Source: Candidatus Campylobacter infans (GTDB taxonomy: Bacteria > Campylobacterota > Campylobacteria > Campylobacterales > Campylobacteraceae). From it: a DNA stretch of 31,138 bases. Positions within the stretch are counted from its first letter, which is position 1; the number at the start of each line of letters is the position of its first letter. The notes under the pieces were generated by a model that was not told the origin of the DNA, made no database searches, and was given only the letters and a program-made list of their open reading frames with translations. A program made the position numbers and the translations under genes. This document shows, one piece after another, positions 8,384 through 16,911 of the stretch. The stretch is from positions 1 to 31,138 of the forward strand of contig SPMW01000018.1 of NCBI GenBank assembly GCA_009827235.1. Reading direction: 5' to 3'.

Positions 8384-9298
8384 ATGAACGAACTTGGCGT
8401 ATTTGTGCTGATTTTATTTGTGCTTATTATAATTTTGGTAAAAATGGGCATAAAAATCGTATCCCAAGCTGATATTTATATAATAGAAAGGCTAGGGCGA
8501 TTTTACCGTGTGCTTGATGGCGGCTTTCATATCATAGTGCCGTTTTTTGATGTGGTTAGAGCAAAAATGAGCGTAAAAGAAGAATTAGTAAATATCACCA
8601 AGCAGTTAGTAATCACAAAAGATAATGTAAATATCGCCGTTGATGGGATAGTGTTTTTAAAAGTGATTGATGGGCGTATGGCTTTATATAATGTAGAAAA
8701 TTATCGTTTGGCAATTTCAAATTTAGCTATGACTACGATTAGAAGTGCCATAGGCGAAATGAGCCTAGATTCTACTCTTTCAAGCCGCGATCAGCTCAAC
8801 TCAAAACTCCAAATAGCCCTTGGCGATGCAGCAAATAACTGGGGCGTAAAAATAATGCGCGTAGAAATTTCAGAAATTTCAGTGCCTGCTGGCATAGAAG
8901 AAGCGATGAATTTACAAATGAAAGCCGAAAGAGAAAAACGCGCCATAGAATTAAAAGCTGAGGCTGAAAAAGCAGCCCTTATTCGCAATGCTGAGGCCTT
9001 AAAGCAAGAAAAAGTGCTAGAAGCTGAGGCCATCGAGCGTATGGCAGATGCTAAAAAATACGAGCAAATCGCACTAGCACAAGGCCAGCAAGAAGCTATG
9101 GAGCGCATAAATCTAGCTATGACTAGCTCTAAATTAGCAGCGGAGTTTTTACTAGCAAATGAACGCGTAAAGGCCTTTAACGAGCTAGCAAAAAATGGCT
9201 CAAATGATAAAATTTTAATCCCTTATGAAACTAGCGAGCTTATAGGCGCTCTTAGCGTGTTTAAAGAATTTCTAAGCTCAAAAAAGCCGCAAATATGA
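8384..9298 (+). CDS. SPFH/band-7 membrane scaffold protein (QmcA/stomatin-like)
   Basis: A 304-residue protein with one N-terminal membrane helix (residues 5-27, VFVLILFVLIIILVKMGIKI), the band-7/SPFH domain (about 28-190, with IIERLGRFYRVLDGGFHIIVP at its start and a KVIDGRMALYNVENYRLAI core) and a long Ala/Glu/Lys coiled coil (about 195-260). This matches bacterial paraslipin/QmcA proteins, which build oligomeric assemblies on the inner membrane and organise membrane microdomains or partner with proteases. The downstream gene, overlapping by 4 nt, is an NfeD protein, the standard partner of this SPFH subtype, so the two products probably work as one complex. Confidence 0.9.
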   Translation: MNELGVFVLILFVLIIILVKMGIKIVSQADIYIIERLGRFYRVLDGGFHIIVPFFDVVRAKMSVKEELVNITKQLVITKDNVNIAVDGIVFLKVIDGRMALYNVENYRLAISNLAMTTIRSAIGEMSLDSTLSSRDQLNSKLQIALGDAANNWGVKIMRVEISEISVPAGIEEAMNLQMKAEREKRAIELKAEAEKAALIRNAEALKQEKVLEAEAIERMADAKKYEQIALAQGQQEAMERINLAMTSSKLAAEFLLANERVKAFNELAKNGSNDKILIPYETSELIGALSVFKEFLSSKKPQI

Positions 9299-9693
9299 GC
9301 GCTTGGATAATTTTAGGCGGGATTTCGCTTTTATTTTTTATAGCTGAGCTTGCTTTTTTGGATTTTTCTTGCCTTGTTTTTGGTATTGCCTTTGCTTGCG
9401 TGGCGGTTTTAAGTGCTTTTATTGATGCGCAGTGGTGGGTTTGGGCGATTTTAGCTTGCCTACTTTCTTTGGTGTTTTTTGTGAGCATTAGAGCGCCGAT
9501 TAGACGATTTTTTCTGGTTAAAAAAACAGATGATAATTTTTTAGATGAAAAGGGCTTTGGCATAATAAAAAATGGCTTAGTTTATTTTAAAGGCACATAT
9601 TGGAGAAGTGCTGAAATTTCAAAGTTTAAAGAAGGTCAAGAAGTAGAAGTTTTAGGCGTTAAAAATGGAGAAATTGTTATTAAAAATAAATAA
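9295..9693 (+). CDS. NfeD-family membrane protein, partner of the SPFH protein
   Basis: A 132-residue short NfeD protein: three hydrophobic spans in the first 65 residues (IILGGISLLFFIAELAFL and following) and a C-terminal soluble OB-like fold ending in KEGQEVEVLGVKNGEIVI. It lacks the ClpP-like protease domain of long NfeD proteins. The start ATG overlaps the TGA of the SPFH gene (ATGA), implying translational coupling. In other bacteria such pairs influence membrane fluidity and protease regulation; no more specific role can be read here. Confidence 0.88.
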   Translation: MSAWIILGGISLLFFIAELAFLDFSCLVFGIAFACVAVLSAFIDAQWWVWAILACLLSLVFFVSIRAPIRRFFLVKKTDDNFLDEKGFGIIKNGLVYFKGTYWRSAEISKFKEGQEVEVLGVKNGEIVIKNK

Positions 9694-9717
9694 ATTTTAA
9701 AATTTAAAGGATAAAAA

Positions 9718-11007
9718 ATGCAAATACTACACTCAAACGATGAAAATTTTAAAGAAAAATTAGATCAGCTAATCAATCGCTCTAATGTAGATATGGCAGG
9801 CGTAATGCCCGTGGTTAATGAAATAATAAAATCTATTCGTGCGCGCGGGGACGCGGCATTAAAAGAGCAAATCGCACAATTTGATGGCTGGGAGGTAAAT
9901 GATAATTTAGCAATTAGCCAAGATGAAATGAAAACAGCTTATGAAAATATAAATAATGAGCTAAAAGATGCGCTAAATTTGGCATATACACGCATTAAAA
10001 ATTACCACGAAAAACAGCTTGAAAAAACTTGGCTAAGTTTTGAAAATAATGGCGTGGTTTTAGGGCAAAAAATCACCCCGGTTGATCGCGCGGGATTATA
10101 TATCCCAGGTGGCAAGGCGGCTTATCCTAGTTCGCTTTTGATGAATGCGGTGCCGGCTTTGGTTGCTGGTGTGGAGCAAATAGTAGTATGCACGCCAGCA
10201 ATTGGTGGAAAGGTAAATGAGCTTTTATTAGCCACAATGCATCTTTTAGGCATTAAACAAGCCTATAAAATAGGTGGCGCGAGCGCGGTAGCAACTATGG
10301 CTTATGGCACGCAAAGCATTAAAAAAGTAGATGTTATTACAGGCCCTGGTAATATTTATGTGGCAACGGCCAAAAAGCTTGTTTTTGGCGATGTTAATAT
10401 AGATATGATAGCAGGTCCATCTGAAATAGGCATAATAGCCGATGAAAGCGCAAACGCTAAACATATAGCCGTGGATTTATTAAGCCAAGCAGAGCATGAT
10501 GAGCTAGCAAGCAGCTTTTTACTAACTACAAGCAAGGAATTTGCTGTGGCTGTAAGCGATGAAATAGATGCGATTTTGCCATCATTAAAGCGCGAAAAAA
10601 TCGCCCGCGCTAGCATAGAAAATAAATCAGCCATAATAATAGCTAATGATATTGATGAATGTGTAGAGATTATGAATGCGCTAAGCGTGGAGCATTTAGA
10701 GCTAGCGTGTGATAATCCTTATGAATATTTAGGCAAGATTAAGCACGCTGGCGCGATATTTTTAGGACATTATACGCCTGAGGCTATGGGGGATTATTTA
10801 GCAGGGCCAAATCACACCTTGCCTACTGGCGCGTCTGCTAGGTTTTTCTCGCCACTTGGGGTTATGAATTTTATTAAAAGAACTAGCATAATTTCTATGA
10901 ATAAGCAGGCCATAAACGAGCTAGGCGATGCGTGTATGGCACTAGCTAGAGCTGAGGGCTTAGGCGCGCATGAGCTTTCGGTTAAACTGCGTAAAAGTAT
11001 GGATTAA
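9718..11007 (+). CDS. hisD: Histidinol dehydrogenase
   Basis: A 429-residue cytoplasmic enzyme catalysing the last two steps of histidine synthesis, NAD-dependent oxidation of L-histidinol to histidine. All landmarks are present: the signature PVDRAGLYIPGGKAAYPSS, the NAD region VDVITGPGNIYVATAKK, zinc ligands Gln257 and His260 in LLSQAEHDELASS, the catalytic EHLELA segment, DYLAGPNHTLPT with a further ligand Asp, and the final ligand His in GLGAHELSVKLR. Ribosome site AAAGGA. It lies 24 nt after nfeD and may be read from the same transcript; no other his genes are adjacent. Confidence 0.97.
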   Translation: MQILHSNDENFKEKLDQLINRSNVDMAGVMPVVNEIIKSIRARGDAALKEQIAQFDGWEVNDNLAISQDEMKTAYENINNELKDALNLAYTRIKNYHEKQLEKTWLSFENNGVVLGQKITPVDRAGLYIPGGKAAYPSSLLMNAVPALVAGVEQIVVCTPAIGGKVNELLLATMHLLGIKQAYKIGGASAVATMAYGTQSIKKVDVITGPGNIYVATAKKLVFGDVNIDMIAGPSEIGIIADESANAKHIAVDLLSQAEHDELASSFLLTTSKEFAVAVSDEIDAILPSLKREKIARASIENKSAIIIANDIDECVEIMNALSVEHLELACDNPYEYLGKIKHAGAIFLGHYTPEAMGDYLAGPNHTLPTGASARFFSPLGVMNFIKRTSIISMNKQAINELGDACMALARAEGLGAHELSVKLRKSMD

Positions 11008-11087
11008 AGGCGATTTGGAGCGATTTTAAGCTAAAATTTAAAATTTTTTATTTAAAATTTCAGCGTTTAATTTAAAAGGAGGACAAA

Positions 11088-11891
11088 ATGGCAATCTCAA
11101 TAGGACGAAGTGATTATCTAAATGGTATGCAAAACACATACATGGATAACGCCCAAAAAACAGCCCAAAAAGCTCTTGGCAATATCTCCGCCCAGCGCGC
11201 ATTAAATGGCACTGATACGGCTAATTTGATGATAGCTGATAGCCTGCTAGCAAGTGCGAATGCCAAAACGCAAGGCATAGCAAATGCAAATGATGCAGTA
11301 GGCATTATGCAAATTGCTGATGGCACGCTGGCTAATCTAAATAACGATGCTAGCAAAATGGCTGAGCTTTCTGTGCGCGCAATCAACGGCGTAGAGCTAG
11401 ATGCTAATGGCAACATAGCCGCAAGCGAGGCTGGTAAGGACTATCAAGCGGCCATTAGAAGCCAAATGAGCGCGCTAAAAGATTCTATGAATGAAAGCAT
11501 TAAAAATGCCACTTATAACGGGCAAAATGTTTTTGGCGGGATGATGAATTTTGAAACTATGGGCGGGGAATTTAGCCTAAATCTAGGCGCGCCAAATGTT
11601 AATAATATCGATATTTCTAATCCTAGTAGTATTGAAAATTTTATGCAAGATGTCAATAAAATGCGCGCTGATATCGGTAGCACGCAAAATGGTATGCTAA
11701 GCAGCATAAACTCACTAAATCAAAGCGTGGTAGATACAAGAGCTAGCGAATCTAACTTACAAAATAACGACATCGCACAAAATGTAGCAGATTTAAATAA
11801 GCAAAACTTGCTTTTAGATGCTGCTACTATCACAAAATCCCATAATTTAAATTATCTAAAAGCACAAATCAACACTCTTTTAGCTAACTAA
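11088..11891 (+). CDS. flaC: FlaC-type short flagellin (secreted flagellin-like protein)
   Basis: A 267-residue protein with conserved flagellin N-terminal (NAQKTAQKALGNISAQRALNGTDTANLMIADSLL) split here as NAQKTAQKALGNISAQ then ALNGTDTANLMIADS, and C-terminal D0/D1 helices (LQNNDIAQNVADLNKQNLLLD), with almost no central variable domain. This size and the sequence pattern fit Campylobacter FlaC (about 250 residues) rather than the roughly 570-residue major flagellins FlaA/FlaB. In C. jejuni FlaC is exported through the flagellar apparatus, binds host cells and modulates TLR5 signalling without being needed for the filament. The gene stands alone with a strong ribosome site (AAAAGGAGGA) and its own terminator. 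I could not find a convincing sigma-28 promoter. Alternative: a minor filament flagellin. Confidence 0.82.
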   Translation: MAISIGRSDYLNGMQNTYMDNAQKTAQKALGNISAQRALNGTDTANLMIADSLLASANAKTQGIANANDAVGIMQIADGTLANLNNDASKMAELSVRAINGVELDANGNIAASEAGKDYQAAIRSQMSALKDSMNESIKNATYNGQNVFGGMMNFETMGGEFSLNLGAPNVNNIDISNPSSIENFMQDVNKMRADIGSTQNGMLSSINSLNQSVVDTRASESNLQNNDIAQNVADLNKQNLLLDAATITKSHNLNYLKAQINTLLAN

Positions 11892-11897
11892 AATTTC

Positions 11898-11925
11898 GCG
11901 TGTGGCTTTTGCCACGCGCATTTTA
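11898..11925 (+). terminator. Intrinsic terminator after flaC
   Basis: GCGTGTGGC (11898-11906), loop TTTT, GCCACGCGC (11911-11919): a 9-bp stem with one G-T wobble, followed by ATTTTAAAATTTT. It lies 7 nt after the stop codon and can also serve the convergent rodA gene. Confidence 0.75.
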
Positions 11926-12025
11926 AAATTTTGATTTTATTTAAAATTTCAAACGATAATTTGATAAATATTTTGTGCTAATAAATAGCCTAAACCACGC
12001 GCTATAATAAAAACCCAGCCAAAAG

Positions 12026-13135
12026 CTAAAATCTAATTTTTAGCAATCTATTATAGCCGGGGTCGTATCTAAAAGTAAGCAAATTTTGCATAATCCCAAA
12101 CATACACATAAAAGTAATAAAGCTACTCCCGCCATAGCTATAAAAGGGCAGTGGCACGCCCACAACGGGCGCAAAGCCTATTGTCATTAGCACATTTACG
12201 CTTACATAAATAAAAATCAGCATAGCAAGCCCCGCGCACACGCTTTTAGCAAAATAATCGTTTTTAAGCTGATTTATAAGCGATAAAAAATGCAAGATTA
12301 AAAAGCCATAAAGTCCTAAAAGAAAGCTAGCGCCAACAAAGCCGTGTCGCTCGATAGTATAAGCAAAAATAAAATCACTAGTAGAAATTGGCAAAAACTT
12401 AAACTTGCTTTGCGTGGCTTCTTCTTCGCTTTTGCCAGTTAGTCCGCCGTTACCGATGGCGATGATGCTTTGGCGCACTTGGTAGCTTGGCTCTTTGCTG
12501 ATAAAATCCATAATGCGCTTTTTTTGGTAATCATGCAAGCCCTCATAAAGCAAAGGTGCTGCAAAAACGCTTATGATAATTAACGAAAACCAAATGCGTT
12601 TATTTACGCCTATTAAAAAAAGTATGCCATAGCCTGTAAATAGCAAGATCGCGCTTGTGCCTAAATCTGGCTCTTTTAAAATTAACACAAAAGGCAAGCA
12701 AATAAAAAAGCTAAATTTTAAAAAATCCCTAATCCCATAGCCATTTTGCCCTGGCGGATGCTTTTTGATTAAATATGCCATCATCAAAATAAACGCTGGT
12801 TTCATTATTTCGCTAGGCTGAATGGTAAAATGCACAAAAGGAATTTCAAGCCATCTTTTTGCTCCAAGCTTGCTAACGCCAAAAAACTCCACGCCCAAAA
12901 GCAATAAAATCGAAAACCAATAAAACATAGGAATAAGCCACTCAATTCGCCTAAGCGGCAAGATAAAAAAGGCTATAAAAACAGCAGCGCCAACGCCAAA
13001 ATACACCAGCTGTTTAGTAGCTAGCATATGCGATGAATCAGCTATCAATGAATGCGAGAGCATAATTATAGGGATTATAAACAAAGGTGAAATAAAATCA
13101 AAATGAGTCCAAAGACGCTTATCAATAGAAATCAA
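12026..13135 (-). CDS. rodA: Rod shape-determining SEDS glycosyltransferase RodA (MrdB)
   Basis: A 369-residue polytopic protein with about ten membrane spans, belonging to the SEDS family (RodA/FtsW/SpoVE), the peptidoglycan polymerases. Diagnostic motifs are GAKRWLEIPFVHFTIQPSE, the KEPDLGTSAILL segment with the essential Asp, ERHGFVGASFLLGLY, and GVPLPFYSYGGSSF near the end. RodA pairs with PBP2 to build the lateral wall and maintain cell shape. The TTG start (13133-13135) is supported by AAAAGG seven nt upstream and by a TGCTACAAT promoter. FtsW would normally carry a divisome context, absent here; shorter length and motif wording favour RodA. Convergent with flaC and divergent from the pseudouridine synthase gene. 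Confidence 0.93.
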   Translation of the reverse strand: MISIDKRLWTHFDFISPLFIIPIIMLSHSLIADSSHMLATKQLVYFGVGAAVFIAFFILPLRRIEWLIPMFYWFSILLLLGVEFFGVSKLGAKRWLEIPFVHFTIQPSEIMKPAFILMMAYLIKKHPPGQNGYGIRDFLKFSFFICLPFVLILKEPDLGTSAILLFTGYGILFLIGVNKRIWFSLIIISVFAAPLLYEGLHDYQKKRIMDFISKEPSYQVRQSIIAIGNGGLTGKSEEEATQSKFKFLPISTSDFIFAYTIERHGFVGASFLLGLYGFLILHFLSLINQLKNDYFAKSVCAGLAMLIFIYVSVNVLMTIGFAPVVGVPLPFYSYGGSSFITFMCMFGIMQNLLTFRYDPGYNRLLKIRF

Positions 13136-13185
13136 AACACTGCCTTTTATGATTTTTCGGGCTTTTTAGGATAAAATTTGCTAGA

Positions 13186-13191
13186 ATTGTA
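13186..13191 (-). promoter_or_regulatory. Candidate extended -10 box (TTGCTACAAT) for rodA
   Basis: The minus strand reads TTTTTTGCTACAATTCTAGC, with TACAAT about 50 nt from the rodA TTG start. This is the clearest of the three GCTACAAT promoters in the window. Confidence 0.5.
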
Positions 13192-13400
13192 GCAAAAAAG
13201 CGAAAAAATGAGTAAAATTTAAGCAAAATTTATAAAATTTTAAAATTTGATATGCTAAAAAATTAAAAAATACCAAATTTTAAAGTTAATCATTCAATAA
13301 ATACGAGTTTTTAAAAGAGCAAGAATTTTTTTAGATAAAAATTTTATTAATAAAAAATTTTAAAATTTTAAAACAAAGCTAAACTTGGAGAATTATTTTA

Positions 13401-14501
13401 ATGGAGTTAAAAAATAAAAATTTTATTATTAAACAAAACGCAAGGCTTGATGTGGCGCTGTGTTCGCATTTAGTGGAGTTAAGTCGCGCTAGTATCGCAC
13501 AAGCCATAAAAAATGGCCTTGTTTTAGTAAATCAAAAATTAATCACAAAAACTTCATTTAAGGTTCAAGATGGCGATATAATCACATTTAATTATTATGA
13601 TAGCCAAAATTTTAAAGAGCAAGATTGTTTAGAAAATTTTAATGGCGATGAAGTTTTACCAGCTGAGTTGGTGCCTAAAATTTTATATGAAGATGGCGAT
13701 ATTTTGGTGCTTGATAAGCCAAATGGCTTGGTGGTTCATAGCGCGCCAAGTTTAAAGGGCGAGATAACTTTGGTGGAGTGGTTAAAGCATAGCGGGCGCG
13801 AACTTGCCGATATTTTAGGGCAAAATCGCGCTGGCATCGTGCATAGATTAGATCGTGGCACAAGTGGCGCGCTAGTTGTGGCTAAAAATAATTTTGCTAG
13901 CAAGGCATTGAGCCAGCAGTTAGCAAATAAAAGCGCAAAGCGCGTGTATTTGGCACTTTGCGATTTAGCACTTAGGCAAAATTGTTTAGTTGATAGGCCT
14001 CTTGCGCGCTCACAATCAAATCGCCTAAAAAAAGCCATAGCAAAGCCAGGACAAAGTGGGGCAAAATCGGCAAAATCGGCATTTGCAAATATTTTTGGCG
14101 AGCAAGAAAATATCATTTTTCAAAATAATTTATCCAAAAATTTACCCTTAAATCAAGCGCCTTTTTACACTTGCTTGGCGAATTTGATTTGTGCTAAGCT
14201 ATTTAGCGGGCGAACGCACCAGATTAGAGCGCATTTAGCTAGCATTAATCGCCATATTTTAGGCGATACTTTATACGGATTTAAGGGGAGCGTTGATAAA
14301 ATGAATGAGTTTTTTTTACACGCTTATTTATTGGAGCTAATTCATCCGCGCACTAATGAGCGTATGCGTTTTGTAGCACCTTTACCAAATAAATTTTATA
14401 AAAAATTAAATATCCCAAAGGAGATAATAGATGAAAAAATTGAGCCAGATGTTATTTGCGGGCTGTTTGATGATTGTGATGAATGGTTGTGTTATAAATA
14501 A
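13401..14501 (+). CDS. RluD-type 23S rRNA pseudouridine synthase
   Basis: A 366-residue RluA/RluD-family enzyme. Residues about 13-62 form an S4 RNA-binding domain (ARLDVALCSHLVELSRASIA), followed by the catalytic domain with YEDGDILVLDKPNGLVVHS, the active-site motif HRLDRGTSG (catalytic Asp151), and the SGRTHQIRAHLA motif. It isomerises uridines in large-subunit rRNA; which positions cannot be told. GGAG precedes the ATG by 10 nt after a 265-bp AT-rich spacer. The reading frame continues for 71 nt past the start of the next gene, adding a Cys/Asp-rich tail (residues about 344-366) with no family counterpart that I recognise. Confidence 0.9.
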   Translation: MELKNKNFIIKQNARLDVALCSHLVELSRASIAQAIKNGLVLVNQKLITKTSFKVQDGDIITFNYYDSQNFKEQDCLENFNGDEVLPAELVPKILYEDGDILVLDKPNGLVVHSAPSLKGEITLVEWLKHSGRELADILGQNRAGIVHRLDRGTSGALVVAKNNFASKALSQQLANKSAKRVYLALCDLALRQNCLVDRPLARSQSNRLKKAIAKPGQSGAKSAKSAFANIFGEQENIIFQNNLSKNLPLNQAPFYTCLANLICAKLFSGRTHQIRAHLASINRHILGDTLYGFKGSVDKMNEFFLHAYLLELIHPRTNERMRFVAPLPNKFYKKLNIPKEIIDEKIEPDVICGLFDDCDEWLCYK

Positions 14502-15654
14502 CCAGCCACAAAACCAAGCAAACATAAATATAGCACAAATTACAAACCTAAAAACCATTAGCGATATGACCCAAATCGCATTTGAATGGGAGCGCGCAAG
14601 CGATGAGAGCGTGGAGGGTTATATTTTATATAGAAACGATAATATAAATACAAATAATTTCAAAAAAGTAGCCACTATAAATGATCGCTACGCCACTCAC
14701 TATGTAGATAGCGGTTTAAAGCCAGCTAGTATTTATCAATACACAATGAGCGCGTATTCAAAACAAGGCGAAGGCCAACAAAGCCAAATTTATACCATTT
14801 CTACACAAAATTTAATACCTAGCGTGGAGTTTTCGCAAGTGCTAGGGGATTTAGCAGGACGCTCAAAAGTGTTATGGAAGCCACATAGTGATATGCGCGT
14901 GGCTAGCTATATAATAGAAAAATCCCAAGATAATTCAAATAAATGGAAACAAATAGCTGAGGTTAAAGGCAGGCTAAGCGTGGAGTATATAGATAAAGAT
15001 GTAAAACCTGGCAAATCTTATGCTTACCGCATTAGAGTTAAAACTTATGATGGCGTGATTTCTGAGCCAAGTGTAGCAAAATACGGCACTACAAAACCAT
15101 TGCCAGATGGCGTTAATGGCTTAGTAGCTAGTAATAATCAACCTAAAAAAATCGTGCTAAATTGGCAAGCAAATACTAGCGATGAGTTTTCCCATTATGT
15201 AATTTATAGCTCATCAAGCGCGTATTTGCCATTTACTAAGCTAGCCACCGCGCATACAAATAGCTATGAAGATTATATAAACTCAAATGGCACAACAAGA
15301 CTTTATAAAATAACTAGCGTAGATAAATACGACCAAGAAAGCCCAAAACCAAGCCAAAGCGTCCAAGGCTCAACCCTAGCAGCACCAAATCCCCCAACTA
15401 TAATAGATGCGGTGTTTAATGGTATGCGCATAGATTTATCGTGGAGCACTGAGCCTAAGGCTATAAAGTACATAATAAATAAAAGCTCAAAACTTGGCAA
15501 TCATCGCATAGAAACCTTAGCTACTAGCTTTGGCGATAGCGATTTACAAAATGGCGTAGAGTATGAATATAGCATTATTTCAGTAGATCAATATGGCTTA
15601 GAATCAGCACCTAGCAAAACAGCTACCATAAAAACAGAAATCACCATAAATTAA
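14431..15654 (+). CDS. flpA: FlpA-like fibronectin type III lipoprotein
   Basis: A 407-residue lipoprotein: MKKLSQMLFAGCLMIVMNGC is a signal peptide with lipobox ending at Cys20. The rest is a chain of fibronectin type III folds that I delimit at about 35-127, 130-222, 225-313 and 316-405, each with a Trp in strand B and a Tyr-rich strand F (for example YQYTMSAYS, YAYRIRVKTYD, YEYSIISVDQYG). Gene order (pseudouridine synthase, this gene, trmB, ftsE) and size match Campylobacter FlpA, a surface adhesin that binds host fibronectin. Residues 149-157 (WKPHSDMRV) resemble the Trp-Pro-His-Arg stretch in the second FN3 domain of C. jejuni FlpA linked to fibronectin binding. The start has a strong ribosome site (AAAGGAG, 14417-14423) and lies within the preceding gene. 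A housekeeping envelope role is the alternative. Confidence 0.85.
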   Translation: MKKLSQMLFAGCLMIVMNGCVINNQPQNQANINIAQITNLKTISDMTQIAFEWERASDESVEGYILYRNDNINTNNFKKVATINDRYATHYVDSGLKPASIYQYTMSAYSKQGEGQQSQIYTISTQNLIPSVEFSQVLGDLAGRSKVLWKPHSDMRVASYIIEKSQDNSNKWKQIAEVKGRLSVEYIDKDVKPGKSYAYRIRVKTYDGVISEPSVAKYGTTKPLPDGVNGLVASNNQPKKIVLNWQANTSDEFSHYVIYSSSSAYLPFTKLATAHTNSYEDYINSNGTTRLYKITSVDKYDQESPKPSQSVQGSTLAAPNPPTIIDAVFNGMRIDLSWSTEPKAIKYIINKSSKLGNHRIETLATSFGDSDLQNGVEYEYSIISVDQYGLESAPSKTATIKTEITIN

Positions 15655-16890
15655 ATGCCAAATTTTATTTGTAAAAGCTTAAATCTACGATCTTTGCCAG
15701 TTAGCTATAATGAAAGTGAGTTTATAGCCATAGCAAATGAGCTAAGAGATGGCAAAAAAACAAACACAAGCTTAGTGCTTACTAAGATTAAAGATGAGAA
15801 ATTTTTAATAATTATTAAAAAACGCCCCAATCAAAGCTATTTAATCAAGGGCGATAAAATTTTAAAACCTACAAATATTAGCATTTTACAGCGCGGGTTG
15901 AGCGATTTTAAAGCCGCATTTTGCGAGCAAATCATCACAAACGCCATAAACCAAAAAGCTAAGCCAGAAAATTTAGCCTTTAATATAAATGAAGATGAAT
16001 TAAGCATAATCGCTAAGCATTTTAGCGCACAAAATCCCGCGCAAGCAAATTTTAATGCTTATGAAAATTTTAATAAATTTTGTTTAGAGATTGGTTTTGG
16101 CTCTGGCGCACATTTGCTTTTTAGAGCCCAAAGCGAGCCACACACGCTATTTGCTGGCATAGAAATACATCGCCCAAGTCTTATAAAGGTTAGCAAATTA
16201 GCAAGCCAAATGGGGCTAAAAAATTTGCTTTTATTAAATGTTGATGCTAGAAGTGCGCTTAGTTTATTGCCATCAAATACAATAGATAAAATTTTTGTCC
16301 ATTTCCCTGTGCCGTGGAATAAAAGCCCAAGTCGCCGTGTGCTAAATAAGCAAGTGGCTAAAATTTGCGATAGAGTGCTTAAAAATGGCGGAGTTTTGGA
16401 GCTTAGAAGCGATGATAGGGAATTTTTTGATGCCTCTTTGGCCTGCTTTTTGGATTTAGAAAATGCCAAGATTAAAATTTACAAAAACCGCAGCCTAGAA
16501 ATCATCAGCAAATACGAAAAACGCTGGCTTAGCGAGCATAAAGATATTTATGATATGCTTTATTTTTGCACTAAAACCAGCCAGGATTTAAAAAGTCAGG
16601 ATAAAGATTTTGAGTTTAAAGAGTTTTGCGCTAGAAAATTTTTAGAAAATTTTAAAAATAAAACCTTTAAATTTGATGATTATTTTGTGCATTTAGAGGG
16701 CGTTTTCTTGCTTTTGGGTGAAAATAATTTTATTTTAAAGGCAAGTTTTGGGGGATTTAGCGCCCCAGTTACTAGCTACATCATAGCACAAAACAATCAA
16801 GCCCATTATCTCAAAACCCCGCTAAAAACAGAGCATAATTTAAAAGCGCACGAGATAATGCAGCAAATTTTAACTTGTGAAATTTTATAA
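15655..16890 (+). CDS. trmB: tRNA (guanine46-N7)-methyltransferase, long epsilonproteobacterial form
   Basis: A 411-residue protein whose core (about 140-280) is TrmB: SAM-binding CLEIGFGSGAHLLFRAQ, the acidic FAGIEIHRPSLIKV, and IFVHFPVPWNKSPSRR, the conserved F-P-P/V-W-K/H-R stretch for tRNA and SAM. It methylates N7 of G46 in the tRNA variable loop. Typical bacterial TrmB is about 220-240 residues; the extra roughly 135 N-terminal and 110 C-terminal residues match the long form known in Campylobacter. The ATG follows the flpA stop with no gap and has no ribosome site of its own, so it is probably translated by re-initiation. Confidence 0.92.
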   Translation: MPNFICKSLNLRSLPVSYNESEFIAIANELRDGKKTNTSLVLTKIKDEKFLIIIKKRPNQSYLIKGDKILKPTNISILQRGLSDFKAAFCEQIITNAINQKAKPENLAFNINEDELSIIAKHFSAQNPAQANFNAYENFNKFCLEIGFGSGAHLLFRAQSEPHTLFAGIEIHRPSLIKVSKLASQMGLKNLLLLNVDARSALSLLPSNTIDKIFVHFPVPWNKSPSRRVLNKQVAKICDRVLKNGGVLELRSDDREFFDASLACFLDLENAKIKIYKNRSLEIISKYEKRWLSEHKDIYDMLYFCTKTSQDLKSQDKDFEFKEFCARKFLENFKNKTFKFDDYFVHLEGVFLLLGENNFILKASFGGFSAPVTSYIIAQNNQAHYLKTPLKTEHNLKAHEIMQQILTCEIL

Positions 16891-16911
16891 AATTATTTTA
16901 GGGAGTTTATC

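Noticed and set aside
10992..11026. Possible sigma-28 promoter for flaC (TAAAAGT and CGATTT words)
   Set aside because: The spacing between TAAA and CGAT is about 2 nt shorter than the flagellar sigma-28 consensus and neither half is a good match.
13736..14116. 126-codon open frame opposite the pseudouridine synthase gene
   Set aside because: It is an antisense shadow of a well-supported gene, with no recognisable protein features; the same holds for antisense frames at 8791-9108, 16059-16469 and 19953-20321.
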